Positions 15,679-24,884 of a stretch of DNA of 41,470 bases are shown one piece after another; within the stretch, counting starts at the first letter, position 1, and every line of letters begins with the position of its first letter. Origin of the DNA: JBBQKF01 sp038326615. Lineage in GTDB: Bacteria; Bacillota; Clostridia; Saccharofermentanales; UBA5734. The stretch spans positions 1 to 41,470 of the forward strand of contig JBBQKF010000017.1 in the NCBI GenBank assembly GCA_038326615.1. The letters run 5' to 3'. Below the pieces are notes generated by a model that was not told the origin of the DNA, ran no database searches, and saw only the letters and a program-made list of their open reading frames with translations. The translations under genes were made by a program, and so were the position numbers.

Positions 15679-16713
15679 TTATGTTTCAAGCCAAATTTGC
15701 ATCACAATTTCTGCAAGAAGATCATGATCGTGTCTGACGGCGCCTTTTTCATTAATAGTTATTAAAGGTGCTTCGACTATTTTTATACCTGTTTTCTCAG
15801 TTTCCTCTTTAGAATATTTAACCTGGCAAGAATTCGTCTTTTTGTATTCATCTTCAGTAATTTTATTAAGTTTTTGATTGTTGACAATACAATAGTCAAT
15901 ATAATCTCTGGGGTTATCTGTCATGCAATGTCGTGTCATAGCATCTAAATGTTTTGAAAGGTCGTAATTTAAAGTTTCAGCAGGTTGTGTCATAATATTT
16001 GATATATATACACGTTTTGAATTACTTCGATTTATTGCTTCGCGTATTTGGGGGAAAAGCAAATGGGGAATTATGCTTGTATAAAGGCTTCCGGGCCCTA
16101 AAACAATTATTTCTGCGTTGTCTATTTCATTAATCGCTTCATCAAGTGGAGTTGCATCGCTTGGCTCCATCATAATTTTATATATGTCATTCTCAGCGGT
16201 TGCAATACGATTTCCAATTGCGCTCTCGCCGTGTATTGTTGTTCGGTCATTTAAAATTGCACTTATTTGAATATCTTGCAAGGTTACAGGGAGTACTTGT
16301 CCTTTAACAGCAAGAACCTTGGACATTTTGCGTATAGCATCATGAAAATTATCAGAAACGCCTGCCATTGCTGCAATAAACAGATTTCCAAAGCATTGAC
16401 CTGCAAGTCTTCCATGCTGGCTTTCAAATCTATAATTCATAAGCTCATTCATCAATGGTTCGGTGTCTGCAAGAGCAAGAATGCAGTTTCTTATATCTCC
16501 GGGCGGCAGTATATGCAAATCTTCACGTAACATTCCGGAAGAACCACCATTATCAGCAACTGTTACTATCGCAGTGAGGTTTGATGTAAAATGTTTAAGA
16601 CCGCGCAGCAAAGTTGAGAGCCCGGTTCCTCCACCGAAAACAACGATTCGCGGACCATCTGCGACATCAATAATATTTTTTTTTAATAATTTTGATTTAT
16701 TAAGGCTACTCAT
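15679..16713 (-). CDS. yvcK: Gluconeogenesis factor YvcK (CofD-like)
   Basis: The 344-residue protein belongs to the CofD/YvcK family that binds UDP-sugars and supports cell-wall synthesis and growth on gluconeogenic carbon sources. The nucleotide-binding start VVFGGGTGLSTLLRGLK, the block DNGGSSGMLR and the conserved LPPGDIRNCILALAD are all present. ILGPGSLYTSIIPHLL lies in the second half. The ATG at 16713 overlaps the rapZ stop by one base (TAATG), so translation is probably coupled. Confidence 0.97.
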   Translation of the reverse strand: MSSLNKSKLLKKNIIDVADGPRIVVFGGGTGLSTLLRGLKHFTSNLTAIVTVADNGGSSGMLREDLHILPPGDIRNCILALADTEPLMNELMNYRFESQHGRLAGQCFGNLFIAAMAGVSDNFHDAIRKMSKVLAVKGQVLPVTLQDIQISAILNDRTTIHGESAIGNRIATAENDIYKIMMEPSDATPLDEAINEIDNAEIIVLGPGSLYTSIIPHLLFPQIREAINRSNSKRVYISNIMTQPAETLNYDLSKHLDAMTRHCMTDNPRDYIDYCIVNNQKLNKITEDEYKKTNSCQVKYSKEETEKTGIKIVEAPLITINEKGAVRHDHDLLAEIVMQIWLET

Positions 16714-17630
16714 TATTTAACCGCTTCTTCGCTATTTATACAACGAGGACCACCAGCTTTAGTGTCATTATCAAGGTCTCTGTGATCAACAGAAACATGA
16801 AGACCATTTTCTGCAAGAGCTTTTGCTAGTTCCTGGGCTATTGCAACTGATCTATGCCTGCCACCAGTACATCCTATGCCAATATTAAGTCTGACTTTTC
16901 CTTCTCTTACATAAAAGGGGATTGCAAATAGAAGCATGTCAAGCAGTTTTTTAGTAAATTCATTTGTCTCAGGAAAAGAAAATACATAATCCCTGACCTG
17001 ACAATCTAATCCGCAAAAAGGCTTAAGTTCAGGAATATAATACGGGTTAGGTATAAACCTTACATCCACAACATTGTCACAATCCATTGGTACCCCATAC
17101 TTAAAACCAAACGATTGAATAAGAATTGTCATTTTTGCACTTTTCTCGTCTTTAGACAATAATTTAAACAAAATATCTCGCAGGTCGCTAGGCGACAAAT
17201 TGGTAGTATTTATTACGTCAGGCGTCATGTTTTTTATCTGGCTCATAAGTTCCCGTTCCATCTCAATACCCTGAACAATGCCCATTCCCTCAGCAAGTGG
17301 ATGATTTCTTCTTGATTGTTTATACCTGTTAATTAGAACCTGATCTGAAGCTTCCAAAAATATAAGTCTGTATGGAAACCCAATCTTATCAATCGCTTCA
17401 AGTGCAGGTACAAATCCCGAAAACATCGCAAGGCTTCTTATGTCAACAACAAATGCAATTTTATTAATTGTAACACCTTCTTTGCCTTCCCACTTTGAGA
17501 AAGTCATTACCATAGACTCAAGCATCTGTGGCGGAACATTATCTACACAAAAATAGCCCATATCTTCAAGATAATTGACCGCTATAGTTTTTCCTGCTCC
17601 TGACATGCCAGTTAAAATTATAAGTTCCAT
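16713..17630 (-). CDS. rapZ: RNase adapter / nucleotide-binding protein RapZ (YvcJ)
   Basis: The 305-residue product has the Walker A GMSGAGKT at residues 8-15 and the C-terminal GIGCTGGRHRSVAIAQELA block typical of RapZ/YvcJ. In Gram-positives the protein binds nucleotides and affects competence and envelope control; in enterobacteria it adapts RNase E to small RNAs for GlmS control. The gene begins 1 base after the murB stop and overlaps yvcK by 1 base, so the three form a tight operon. A start ATG with its ribosome binding site lies within the end of murB. Confidence 0.96.
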   Translation of the reverse strand: MELIILTGMSGAGKTIAVNYLEDMGYFCVDNVPPQMLESMVMTFSKWEGKEGVTINKIAFVVDIRSLAMFSGFVPALEAIDKIGFPYRLIFLEASDQVLINRYKQSRRNHPLAEGMGIVQGIEMERELMSQIKNMTPDVINTTNLSPSDLRDILFKLLSKDEKSAKMTILIQSFGFKYGVPMDCDNVVDVRFIPNPYYIPELKPFCGLDCQVRDYVFSFPETNEFTKKLLDMLLFAIPFYVREGKVRLNIGIGCTGGRHRSVAIAQELAKALAENGLHVSVDHRDLDNDTKAGGPRCINSEEAVK

Positions 17631-17631
17631 C

Positions 17632-18609
17632 TTACCACTCCCCCAAAATCCGTACTTCCGTATCGATTTTTACACCATATTTATCAAATACACAGGCAGT
17701 GACAACATCGATTAAATCGCGAATATCTTTTGCCGTTGCATTATTATCATTAATTATAAATCCGGCATGTTTCATTGAAACACAAGCGCCTCCAACTCTA
17801 CATCCTTTAAGTCCGGCATCTTCTATAAGTTTCCCTGCATAATAACCAGTAGGACGTTTGAAAGTGCTTCCTGCAGAAGGAAATTCAAGTGGTTGGGACG
17901 CTTTTCTTTTGACAGAAAATTCTGCCATTTTCTTTTCGATGTCGGCCAAATCGCCTTTTTCTAAAGTTATCCAGGTTCTTAATACGATATATTTATTTTC
18001 CTCATAAACACTTTGTCTGTATCCGAATTTATGATCTTGTACATTTTCAATTATAAAAACTTTACCAGTTGAAGGGTCAAATGCCTCTGATTTAGAAACT
18101 ATATCTGCCATGCAACCATCATACGCACCCGCATTCATGTAAACTGCACCACCGATTGAACCTGGTATACCTGCCGCAAACTCAATTCCGGTAAGATTTT
18201 TTTTTGCAGCAAATTTCGCAACTGATGCTAATAAAGCACCCGATTCGGCAATAATTATGTTTTCAGCTTCCAAACTACAATGTGAATAATCCCTGCCCAA
18301 AATGATTACCAAACCACGAATTCCTTTGTCAGAAACAAGCACATTTGATCCATTTCCAAGTATGGTTACGGGAACTTGACTTTCGTTTGCGCATTTAACT
18401 GCAAAAAGCAACTCTTGCGATGATGATGGCAAATAAGCAAGGTCAGCAATCCCACCGACTTGAAAACTCGAATGTTCCGACATCGGCTCGTCTTGCAATA
18501 TTCGATTCTTTGAAGCAGGAAATTGTTCGCCAATTTTTGATTTGCAAATTTTCACTGCATTATTCGATTCTAAATCAAATTTTTCGCTGCTATACATTCT
18601 TGATTTCAT
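17632..18609 (-). CDS. murB: UDP-N-acetylenolpyruvoylglucosamine reductase MurB
   Basis: The 325-residue FAD enzyme reduces UDP-GlcNAc-enolpyruvate with NADPH to UDP-MurNAc, the second committed step of peptidoglycan synthesis in the cytoplasm. FAD-binding motifs are GNGSNVLVSDKG and GIPGSIGGAVYMNAGAYDG. The catalytic serine region is SAGSTFKRP and the closing motif is LIEDAGLKGCRVGGACVS. ATG 18609 is 2 bases from AAGGGGA, so the in-frame ATG four codons on (18597) could also be used. It is the first gene of the murB-rapZ-yvcK run. Confidence 0.97.
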   Translation of the reverse strand: MKSRMYSSEKFDLESNNAVKICKSKIGEQFPASKNRILQDEPMSEHSSFQVGGIADLAYLPSSSQELLFAVKCANESQVPVTILGNGSNVLVSDKGIRGLVIILGRDYSHCSLEAENIIIAESGALLASVAKFAAKKNLTGIEFAAGIPGSIGGAVYMNAGAYDGCMADIVSKSEAFDPSTGKVFIIENVQDHKFGYRQSVYEENKYIVLRTWITLEKGDLADIEKKMAEFSVKRKASQPLEFPSAGSTFKRPTGYYAGKLIEDAGLKGCRVGGACVSMKHAGFIINDNNATAKDIRDLIDVVTACVFDKYGVKIDTEVRILGEW

Positions 18610-18832
18610 TTCCCCTTGCTAATTTGGTTGCTAGTTACCAAACACCATTATTCTTAATATCATTTATTCAAACGGTTAATTATGTCAATCACTTATTTTC
18701 TATTTAAAATTTGCCTGTTCAGTGTCTAATTGTTTTTCATAAAATATTATAATAACATTTAAATGTAACAATTCCCTACGATTTCAAATTTCAGTTTACA
18801 TTCTTGCCAATTTAAAATCAATTTATTTATAG

Positions 18833-19768
18833 TTATTCTGGTTTGGTTTCGGATTTCATAGTTCCAAAAACCCTTTCGGTCAGCGCCTGTGCGGCATTAT
18901 ATCCCATTTGTTTCTGACGGAAATTAATCGCTGCAACCTCAACAATGATTGCAAGATTTCGGCCAGGTCTGACCGGAATCGTTATTGACGGAACTTTTAT
19001 TCCAAGGATTTCTGTAAATTCTTCTTGAATCCCAAGTCGTTCGTAAGACTTTTTTTCATCCCAAAGTTCAAGGTTTATTACAAAATTAATATTTTCTTGC
19101 ATTTTTACTGATGAAACACCATAAAGCTCTTTAACATCAAGAATGCCAATTCCTCGGATTTCTATAAGATGTCGAATAATTTCAGGAGCACGTCCTAATA
19201 ATGTTGTGTCTGAAACCCTACGGACTTCTACTAAATCGTCCGCAATTAATCTGTGCCCTCTTTTTACAACTTCTAGAGCTGTTTCTGATTTGCCGACACC
19301 ACTTTCTCCAAGAATAAGAATTCCTTCCCCATAAACTTCGATTAAAACGCCGTGCATAGAGGAACGAGGGGCAAGTTCAACATTAAGAAATTTAACAAGA
19401 GAGCTCATGAATGTCGATGTAATTTCATTTGTTCTTAAAACGGGAATCTGATATTTGAGAGAACAAGACTCGACCTCTGGAAAAACTACATGATGCCTAG
19501 TCATTATAAGGCAAGGAATCCCCGTAGAAAACAAAGCATCCACCTTCCCCAACCGGTCTTCAGGAGTGAGCTTCTCTAGAAATGCAGTCTCCATGTTACC
19601 GATAAGCTGAATTCTGTCTGGCCCAAAATGGTCAAAATAGCCTGCAAGTTGGAGCCCTGGACGTGTCACATCAGCAACAGAAATATAAATTTCATCGGGG
19701 TTTCCTACCTTTATAACTTCCTCAAGTTTAAATTCGGTAATGATATGTCTTAATGTTACTGGTGCCAT
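18833..19768 (-). CDS. hprK: HPr kinase/phosphorylase
   Basis: The 311-residue enzyme phosphorylates and dephosphorylates HPr at Ser46 and so sets carbon catabolite control in Firmicutes. The Walker A GESGVGKS lies at about residues 154-161, followed by the acidic block LIADDLVEV and the HPrK signature (RGIGILDVKELYG). AAGGAG lies directly against the first ATG of the frame (19774) but 6 bases before the ATG at 19768, so the latter is chosen. 223 bases with no clear gene separate it from murB. Confidence 0.97.
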   Translation of the reverse strand: MAPVTLRHIITEFKLEEVIKVGNPDEIYISVADVTRPGLQLAGYFDHFGPDRIQLIGNMETAFLEKLTPEDRLGKVDALFSTGIPCLIMTRHHVVFPEVESCSLKYQIPVLRTNEITSTFMSSLVKFLNVELAPRSSMHGVLIEVYGEGILILGESGVGKSETALEVVKRGHRLIADDLVEVRRVSDTTLLGRAPEIIRHLIEIRGIGILDVKELYGVSSVKMQENINFVINLELWDEKKSYERLGIQEEFTEILGIKVPSITIPVRPGRNLAIIVEVAAINFRQKQMGYNAAQALTERVFGTMKSETKPE

Positions 19769-19890
19769 AAGCATCTCCTTGCAAAATAGATTTATATGTT
19801 TATGTTCTTTTTTTACTGTTTTTCATTTTTTAAAATTTCAGTCTATATTCATAACTATTTCTAAATTCTTACTATTACCGTTTTGTTTCT

Positions 19891-19974
19891 GTTCCTAATC
19901 CTGTTCCTGTTTATGTTTATGTCCCAGTTTATGTTTCTGTCTCTACTTTTGTTCCTGTTTATGCTCCTGCAACA
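19891..19974. repeat. Degenerate 12-bp repeat array upstream of hprK
   Basis: Seven successive 12-bp units follow the pattern GTTCCTGTTTAT, for example GTTCCTAATCCT, GTTTATGTTTCT and GTTCCTGTTTAT again. A 6-bp sub-period is also visible. The array ends 9 bases before the stop of the gene at 19984, which reads in the same direction. Confidence 0.8.
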
Positions 19975-19983
19975 TTATCTCTC

Positions 19984-20898
19984 TTAAGAAAAATCTCGGA
20001 ATGGATCTTTAATATCCCTAATATCGCCACCTAGTCTTTTAATTGAAGACAATATCTCATAAAACTCCTGCCTATCAAACTTTCCTTGGTATCGGTCAAG
20101 ATATCCTTTGAGCGCAGATATTCCTCTTGGGTCACCATAATCGCCAATACATATTGCTCCAATAACTCTATGGTCCATAGTTCTAAAACAATTTCTGATG
20201 CATCCAAATACATCGTCCGTTTTTGTTTCCTGAGAAACTAGAGTTAGTGCAATCAGGAGGTATTCATAAGGGCCTTTAAGTCCTTGATTTTTCAATGATT
20301 CAGTATTTAGAGACTCTAAAATGTAAGGAATTGATTCGTCACCTATCCCTAGAATATACATTTTAAAAGCATCGGCAATAAGTTCATGAGGCATTACATT
20401 ATTGATAAACTTTTCAAGAACGGATTCAATTGTATTTATCGTTTGCCATTCGCCTAAAATTTTAAGTGCAATACAAGCTCCTAAAATATCCGCTCCAGGT
20501 GAGTCCTCCTGATTTTCTCCCGCTTCCCACGAAGGAATAAGCGCGAGCTCCATTATTGCTGGAATCGCTTGTTGTCCAAAAGACCCGATTTTAATTTTTA
20601 AATACTCAGGAATATCGTCATCGCAAAGAACTGCTGCTAGTTTAACTTTATTCATTACATCATCGACTGTTTCGATTTCATCAATCATCTGTTCAGGAGT
20701 TTTATTGCCTAAAATATCAAAACTCTTTTTGTACCATGCTTGCACGCTATTGAGAACTTGGTTCCTCATTTGCTCATGAAAATGTGGATTTTGTATCTGA
20801 CTTTCGTCGGTTATCATATCCATCGCTCTTTCATATGTGCTGGAAAGTTCTTCATTGTATAAAATAAAAAGTTCATTCCACTGTTGTTGGTTATTCAT
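19984..20898 (-). CDS. HEAT-like repeat protein of unknown function
   Basis: The 304-residue product is soluble and acidic, with no signal peptide. From residue 80 on it is built of short paired helices such as FGQQAIPAIMELALIPSW, GDESIPYILESLNTESL and GDPRGISALKGYLDRY, which is the look of HEAT-type repeats and suggests protein binding. The start ATG 20898 follows an extended -10 promoter by about 75 bases. A SEC-C type metal motif, common in some relatives, is absent. It is upstream of hprK but separated by 215 bases and a repeat array. The function is unknown. Confidence 0.7.
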   Translation of the reverse strand: MNNQQQWNELFILYNEELSSTYERAMDMITDESQIQNPHFHEQMRNQVLNSVQAWYKKSFDILGNKTPEQMIDEIETVDDVMNKVKLAAVLCDDDIPEYLKIKIGSFGQQAIPAIMELALIPSWEAGENQEDSPGADILGACIALKILGEWQTINTIESVLEKFINNVMPHELIADAFKMYILGIGDESIPYILESLNTESLKNQGLKGPYEYLLIALTLVSQETKTDDVFGCIRNCFRTMDHRVIGAICIGDYGDPRGISALKGYLDRYQGKFDRQEFYEILSSIKRLGGDIRDIKDPFRDFS

Positions 20899-20972
20899 TG
20901 TAAATTATCATGATTAACTCGTTCAATATGCCCGAATTAATCTGCCTCCCATTAAATATTCTTTCAAACGCC

Positions 20973-21002
20973 ATTATACCATGATTATGGCCAATTAGGC
21001 AA
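20973..21002 (-). promoter_or_regulatory. Promoter of the HEAT-like gene
   Basis: On the minus strand TTGCCT (20997-21002), an 18-base spacer and TATAAT (20973-20978) are present, with TGG just before the -10 box as an extended -10 element. Confidence 0.65.
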
Positions 21003-21227
21003 AAAAAGAACACTCGTAAAATACAAGTGGCCATAAAGACAATTTGTGAACTGAGGGTCAAAGGTAAACTGATACGGGAAAAGCTTTGGATTAATTCACC
21101 CAGAGGAGCGCTTTAACTTTTGAAAATAGTGATTAAGATCTCTTATAATCAATCCATGTCCTTATTAAACTAAAGAAATGAAATCCCCAAGCCCATTGAT
21201 TTTAATAGATTTAATGATTCAATTCTT

Positions 21228-21260
21228 GGAGGAGACACACCGATTTGAACTGGGATTTCC
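21228..21260 (-). pseudogene. Possible degenerate tRNA 3' end
   Basis: On the minus strand this stretch reads like a T arm (loop TTCAAAT) followed by an acceptor strand and a final CCA. The T stem has two mismatches, and the rest of the tRNA is missing. It touches the stop of the U32 gene. It may be a second scar of tRNA-directed integration, or a chance likeness. Confidence 0.3.
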
Positions 21261-23504
21261 CTAGATAATTTCTTTATTAAAATGTCCTCTTGTGTCTGTT
21301 TGCTGATTAAAGACTGATTTATTCACTCCGTCATTTAATTTGCTTAAGGCCTCATTAATGGTATTCGCAACTTGCTCTTTTGATTCAACAGTAAAGTTTA
21401 ATCTAAATGCCTCGATTCCTTTTATGCTTTGTAGCTCATTTAAAAGATTAAGCGTCTTCCCATTAAGGATCGTCACCGTACAGTCATTATTACAAATGAT
21501 AGGGAATGTTCCGTGCTCATCTTTTAGCTCATAGCTATTCATTCTGCAAATTCCGCATTGATTCATTTTTTTCAGTGGACAGTATTTTGTAAACATCAAA
21601 GGCGCCTTACCATATACAATCATTTCTAGTGCAGGATAGCCGTCATTTTCTTCAATATAAGCATTCATTAAATCTTCAATTTGTCTCTTATTAAGTTCAT
21701 AAGATAAAGTTACTCGTTTCGCACCTAATTTGTATAATTCATAGCAACTAGCAGCATTAACAACATTTAGAGAATAGTCCGTAACAAAAGGATTAGTTTT
21801 TTTATAGTGATAAATTCCGCCATATCCTCCGACTAGTAGCTGCCCTTCTATTTTCTTATAATCGTTTTGGTTTCTTCTAACAACGTTCTCAAAATAGATT
21901 TCCTTAATGCCCCAGCTCACGCAAGCATCAAACTGTTCCTGAGTCGTTACAGAAGCCGTAACGTATGGTTTTTCTGGGGTAAAGCTTATTTTTTCTTTTG
22001 CGGTAGGAGCCTTGGTTCTTTTCTTTTGGCTGTTAAGCTTTAAATCATATAATCCCTGTACAATATCTCTTCTTGCTGCATTTAACAGTTTAGCTGGGAT
22101 AAATGCATTACTTTCCTCAAACTCTACCTTATTAAGTTCGAATATCGTATCATTTAATCTTGCAAATTGCTTTATAACCTGCTCTTTTGTTGTTGGATTA
22201 TTAATTGCTTCGTCTAGTATTTCCTTGCTTTCATATAAATAATTAAAGCCTAAGCCCCCCGCATCTATGATCAGTTTTGAATCTGGATAGGCATACACTC
22301 TAATATCAATATTAAAACGCTTAAATTCTTTATCTAGTGATGCTTCTAAAGCTTTGTAATATATATAATCCTTCGTTATATAGACTAGATCACCCTTAGA
22401 CAACTTTTCTTTGATTTTGATATAGCAGAAATTATCTGCTTTGTTGATTAAATTATCATCTTTATCGTACAGTTTTACAACATTTAAAATAACATCTTCA
22501 TTGTTGTGACTTATTCTGATGATATCGTTTTGATTTAAAGGTCGTGTAAGTTTAATTTCATACGTGTCTTTAACAATCTTGCTAATTCTACCAATTTCAT
22601 AACCAGTGTTATTAGGTCTTAAGGTGTTTGTAATATCTATAGGATCTTCGTGAAATAAATAGCCTTTAGTAAAGGTTCTATTGAAGGTTTTGCTCAGATC
22701 TTCTTTATCTTCTTCGGTTATTTTATGATCTAAGGCCAAGCGGTATTTTGATACAACATTAGCAACATAAGCAGGCTCTTTCATTCGACCTTCTATTTTC
22801 AAGGAATCAATTTCTTTTAAATCATCAATATACTCAATTGTGTTTAAATCCTTAGTAGATAGAATATAGTTTTTCGCTAAAGTGGTATCTGTTGTTTTAT
22901 CAATAAGTTCATATTCCTTACGACATGAACCAACACATCTTCCGCGATTTCCGCTTCGATAGCCGATTAATCCAGACATTAGACAGTTTCCAGAATAAGA
23001 GACACATAAAGCACCGTGAACAAAAATTTCGAGTGGTATTTTAGCTATTCTTTTTATCTCTTTTACTTTTTCAATCTCAACCTCACGGGAGAGAACAACT
23101 CTTTTAGCACCAAGTTCTTTAAATAATAAAGTTCCGTCTAAATCGTCTATTCCCATTTGAGTTGAGCAATGTGCTTCCATATCAACAAAATTTTTAACTA
23201 TATAATCGAAAGCAGCCAGGTCCTGGACGATAATGCCATCAACACCGATTTCATTTAATTCGTGCATCTGCTCTTTCATCTCTTTATTTTCGTTTTCGAA
23301 AACGATGGTATTCATTGTAACGTAGATTTTAACGCTCCTCAGGTGCGCATACGTAACAGCCTCTTTTAACGATTCTAAATCAAAATTAGATGAGTACGCA
23401 CGTGCACTAAATTTTTGCATTCCTAAGTATAATGCATCGCAACCATTAGAAATTGCAGCTTTTAAGGCTTCCATGCTTCCTGCTGGAGCTAATAATTCAG
23501 TCAT
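21261..23504 (-). CDS. U32-family peptidase-like protein (RlhA/YhbU type with C-terminal extension)
   Basis: The 747-residue product opens with the U32 signature LLAPAGSMEALKAAISNGCDALYLG. The catalytic-domain block is EIFVHGALCVSYSGNCLMSG, followed by GNRGRCVGSCRKEY, whose cysteines are conserved. A middle DUF3656-like barrel (about 330-480) and a third domain with YCPLKKMNQCGIC Cys residues complete it. Its E. coli relative RlhA hydroxylates C2501 of 23S rRNA; a similar RNA-modifying role is an inference. The frame extends to 23516, but GGAGG lies within that extension, 6 bases before ATG 23504, which fixes the start. Possibly downstream of the UbiA gene in one unit (146-base gap). Confidence 0.85.
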   Translation of the reverse strand: MTELLAPAGSMEALKAAISNGCDALYLGMQKFSARAYSSNFDLESLKEAVTYAHLRSVKIYVTMNTIVFENENKEMKEQMHELNEIGVDGIIVQDLAAFDYIVKNFVDMEAHCSTQMGIDDLDGTLLFKELGAKRVVLSREVEIEKVKEIKRIAKIPLEIFVHGALCVSYSGNCLMSGLIGYRSGNRGRCVGSCRKEYELIDKTTDTTLAKNYILSTKDLNTIEYIDDLKEIDSLKIEGRMKEPAYVANVVSKYRLALDHKITEEDKEDLSKTFNRTFTKGYLFHEDPIDITNTLRPNNTGYEIGRISKIVKDTYEIKLTRPLNQNDIIRISHNNEDVILNVVKLYDKDDNLINKADNFCYIKIKEKLSKGDLVYITKDYIYYKALEASLDKEFKRFNIDIRVYAYPDSKLIIDAGGLGFNYLYESKEILDEAINNPTTKEQVIKQFARLNDTIFELNKVEFEESNAFIPAKLLNAARRDIVQGLYDLKLNSQKKRTKAPTAKEKISFTPEKPYVTASVTTQEQFDACVSWGIKEIYFENVVRRNQNDYKKIEGQLLVGGYGGIYHYKKTNPFVTDYSLNVVNAASCYELYKLGAKRVTLSYELNKRQIEDLMNAYIEENDGYPALEMIVYGKAPLMFTKYCPLKKMNQCGICRMNSYELKDEHGTFPIICNNDCTVTILNGKTLNLLNELQSIKGIEAFRLNFTVESKEQVANTINEALSKLNDGVNKSVFNQQTDTRGHFNKEII

Positions 23505-23662
23505 TTTTTCCTCCATACTATTCGCTATTCTGCACTAAGTGCTTCTAACTGGTTGAAAAGTTTTTTTAAGTGAATCCTTTTTGGGGTGCAATCAAATTTC
23601 ATAAATATCATAAGCATAGGCATTTTTATTTTTTCATAAAAATTAAGTATTATAGGAAACAT

Positions 23663-24562
23663 TTAAATTAAAATTGAAACTGCTACCACTAAAATCAAAG
23701 GAACAACAATAACGATAAAATTTTGGATGCTTATAATGAAATATTTAGGTTCGGAGTGATTTTTTTTGAACAAAGCGATATTCTTGTATACAACAAAAAT
23801 TGGCAGAATCACCGCAAGAACATAAATTGGTAGAACCTTGAAAACTGCCATAAGAATAATTGCAACATACGATATGTAATACATAGCAGCGAAAAGCCTA
23901 AGAGCGTTTTTTACACCGATATAATGTGGGAGGGTAAACCTCCCAATTCGCTCATCATGCTCAATATCTCGAATATTGTTAGCCAACATTATATTGGCAA
24001 TGCACATGATTGCAGGAATTGTAAGCAAGAAAATCTTAATAATACCCAACATATTTACTGAAAGTTGTAAGACCCAGTCATTCAATGAATAATATACAAG
24101 GCTTTTGTCCGGGATATTAATGTAAACAGTTAGAAAAGTTATGAAAAATCCCATGAAAATACCAGAGAAAACCTCTCCTAGTGGCATTCGCGATATGGCA
24201 ACAGGTCCAAAAGTATAAAATATTCCTGCTGCAAAACATAACGCCCCACATAAAAGCACCACAAAACCAGCAAACCACGAAAGTATAACGCCAGCTAAAG
24301 ATGCCATAATTAACATTACAATGATTATCATGCGTGCTTTTTTTACTGGATACTGCAATTCTTTTCCATTTGATTTTGTGTCAATATAATTATTGAGAGC
24401 AGTTGTTGTCATATCAAATATTATCATTGATATGAAAAATAAAACCGTGTTTCTTATGCTTAAACTTTTGTACGCATATAATGAATATAAAACCCCTAGC
24501 AAAAATGGAAGCACGCTTGCTATTTTTGTTTTAATTTCTGTAAACTCAAAAAAACGTTTCAT
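23663..24562 (-). CDS. UbiA-family prenyltransferase (MenA-like)
   Basis: The 299-residue membrane protein has about eight hydrophobic helices. The Asp-rich prenyl diphosphate motif is NNYIDTKSNG (usual NDYxDxxxD) and the second is NNIRDIEHDERIGR. Such enzymes move a prenyl chain to an aromatic acceptor such as dihydroxynaphthoate in menaquinone synthesis. The first motif has N where a second Asp is usual. The ATG at 24562 is chosen for GAGGTGG upstream; the longer frame to 24739 has no site and passes through a repeat. No other menaquinone genes are in the window, so the acceptor is open. It follows the radical SAM gene on the same strand. Confidence 0.8.
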   Translation of the reverse strand: MKRFFEFTEIKTKIASVLPFLLGVLYSLYAYKSLSIRNTVLFFISMIIFDMTTTALNNYIDTKSNGKELQYPVKKARMIIIVMLIMASLAGVILSWFAGFVVLLCGALCFAAGIFYTFGPVAISRMPLGEVFSGIFMGFFITFLTVYINIPDKSLVYYSLNDWVLQLSVNMLGIIKIFLLTIPAIMCIANIMLANNIRDIEHDERIGRFTLPHYIGVKNALRLFAAMYYISYVAIILMAVFKVLPIYVLAVILPIFVVYKNIALFKKNHSEPKYFIISIQNFIVIVVPLILVVAVSILI

Positions 24563-24884
24563 AATTATATACCACCTCTTTAGTGACAAACTCTCACCAC
24601 CTCGTATAATAGTTTTATAGCTCAGAATATCTGTCAAAACTGAGCTAGTTGACAAAACTAAGAGGTGGGAGCTTCTTGGGAAGATTAATCTTAAACAAAT
24701 ACAGTAGTTATTATAATTTACTTTTAGTTCTGTGTCCATTTATAAATTGAGATATTTGATTTTATATATCTTTGAGATATTCAACTTATAACCAATTCAG
24801 ATATTTTATTGTATATAACATTAAAGTGTTTGACAAAGAGATCATTAGAAACAAATTTAGCATTTTAATAAAATTGTGATTTTC
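24563..24884. other. Gap with hairpin and IS605-like scar, then AT-rich DNA
   Basis: The left part is the hairpin and transposon scar described separately. The part from 24684 has GAGATATT-type words repeated three times in 60 bases, but no gene. Confidence 0.45.
24597..24683 (-). mobile_element. IS605-type right-end scar with a large hairpin
   Basis: Positions 24661-24683 are identical over 23 bases to 41157-41179, which lies at the downstream end of the TnpB gene at the window edge. No TnpB reading frame is present here. Outside the identity lies a long imperfect hairpin: CCACCTC (24597-24603) with GAGGTGG (24662-24668), and AGTTTTATAGCTCAG with CTGAGCTA...AAAACT inside. IS605 elements end in hairpins read by TnpA. 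This is probably a solo end or an internally deleted copy. Confidence 0.6.

Larger units (their letters stand above)
20899..21260. other. Gene-free stretch between the HEAT-like gene and the U32 gene
   Basis: This stretch holds the promoter at 20973-21002 and a tRNA-like scar at its left end. In between, on the minus strand, CAGTTTACCTTTGACCC and CAGTTCACAAATTGTC form a loose direct repeat, possibly the end of a lost transposon. No gene is seen. Confidence 0.4.

Noticed and set aside
24597..24668. Riboswitch or attenuator in the leader of the UbiA gene
   Set aside because: The hairpin has no known riboswitch core and its right arm belongs to a transposon end shared with 41157-41179.
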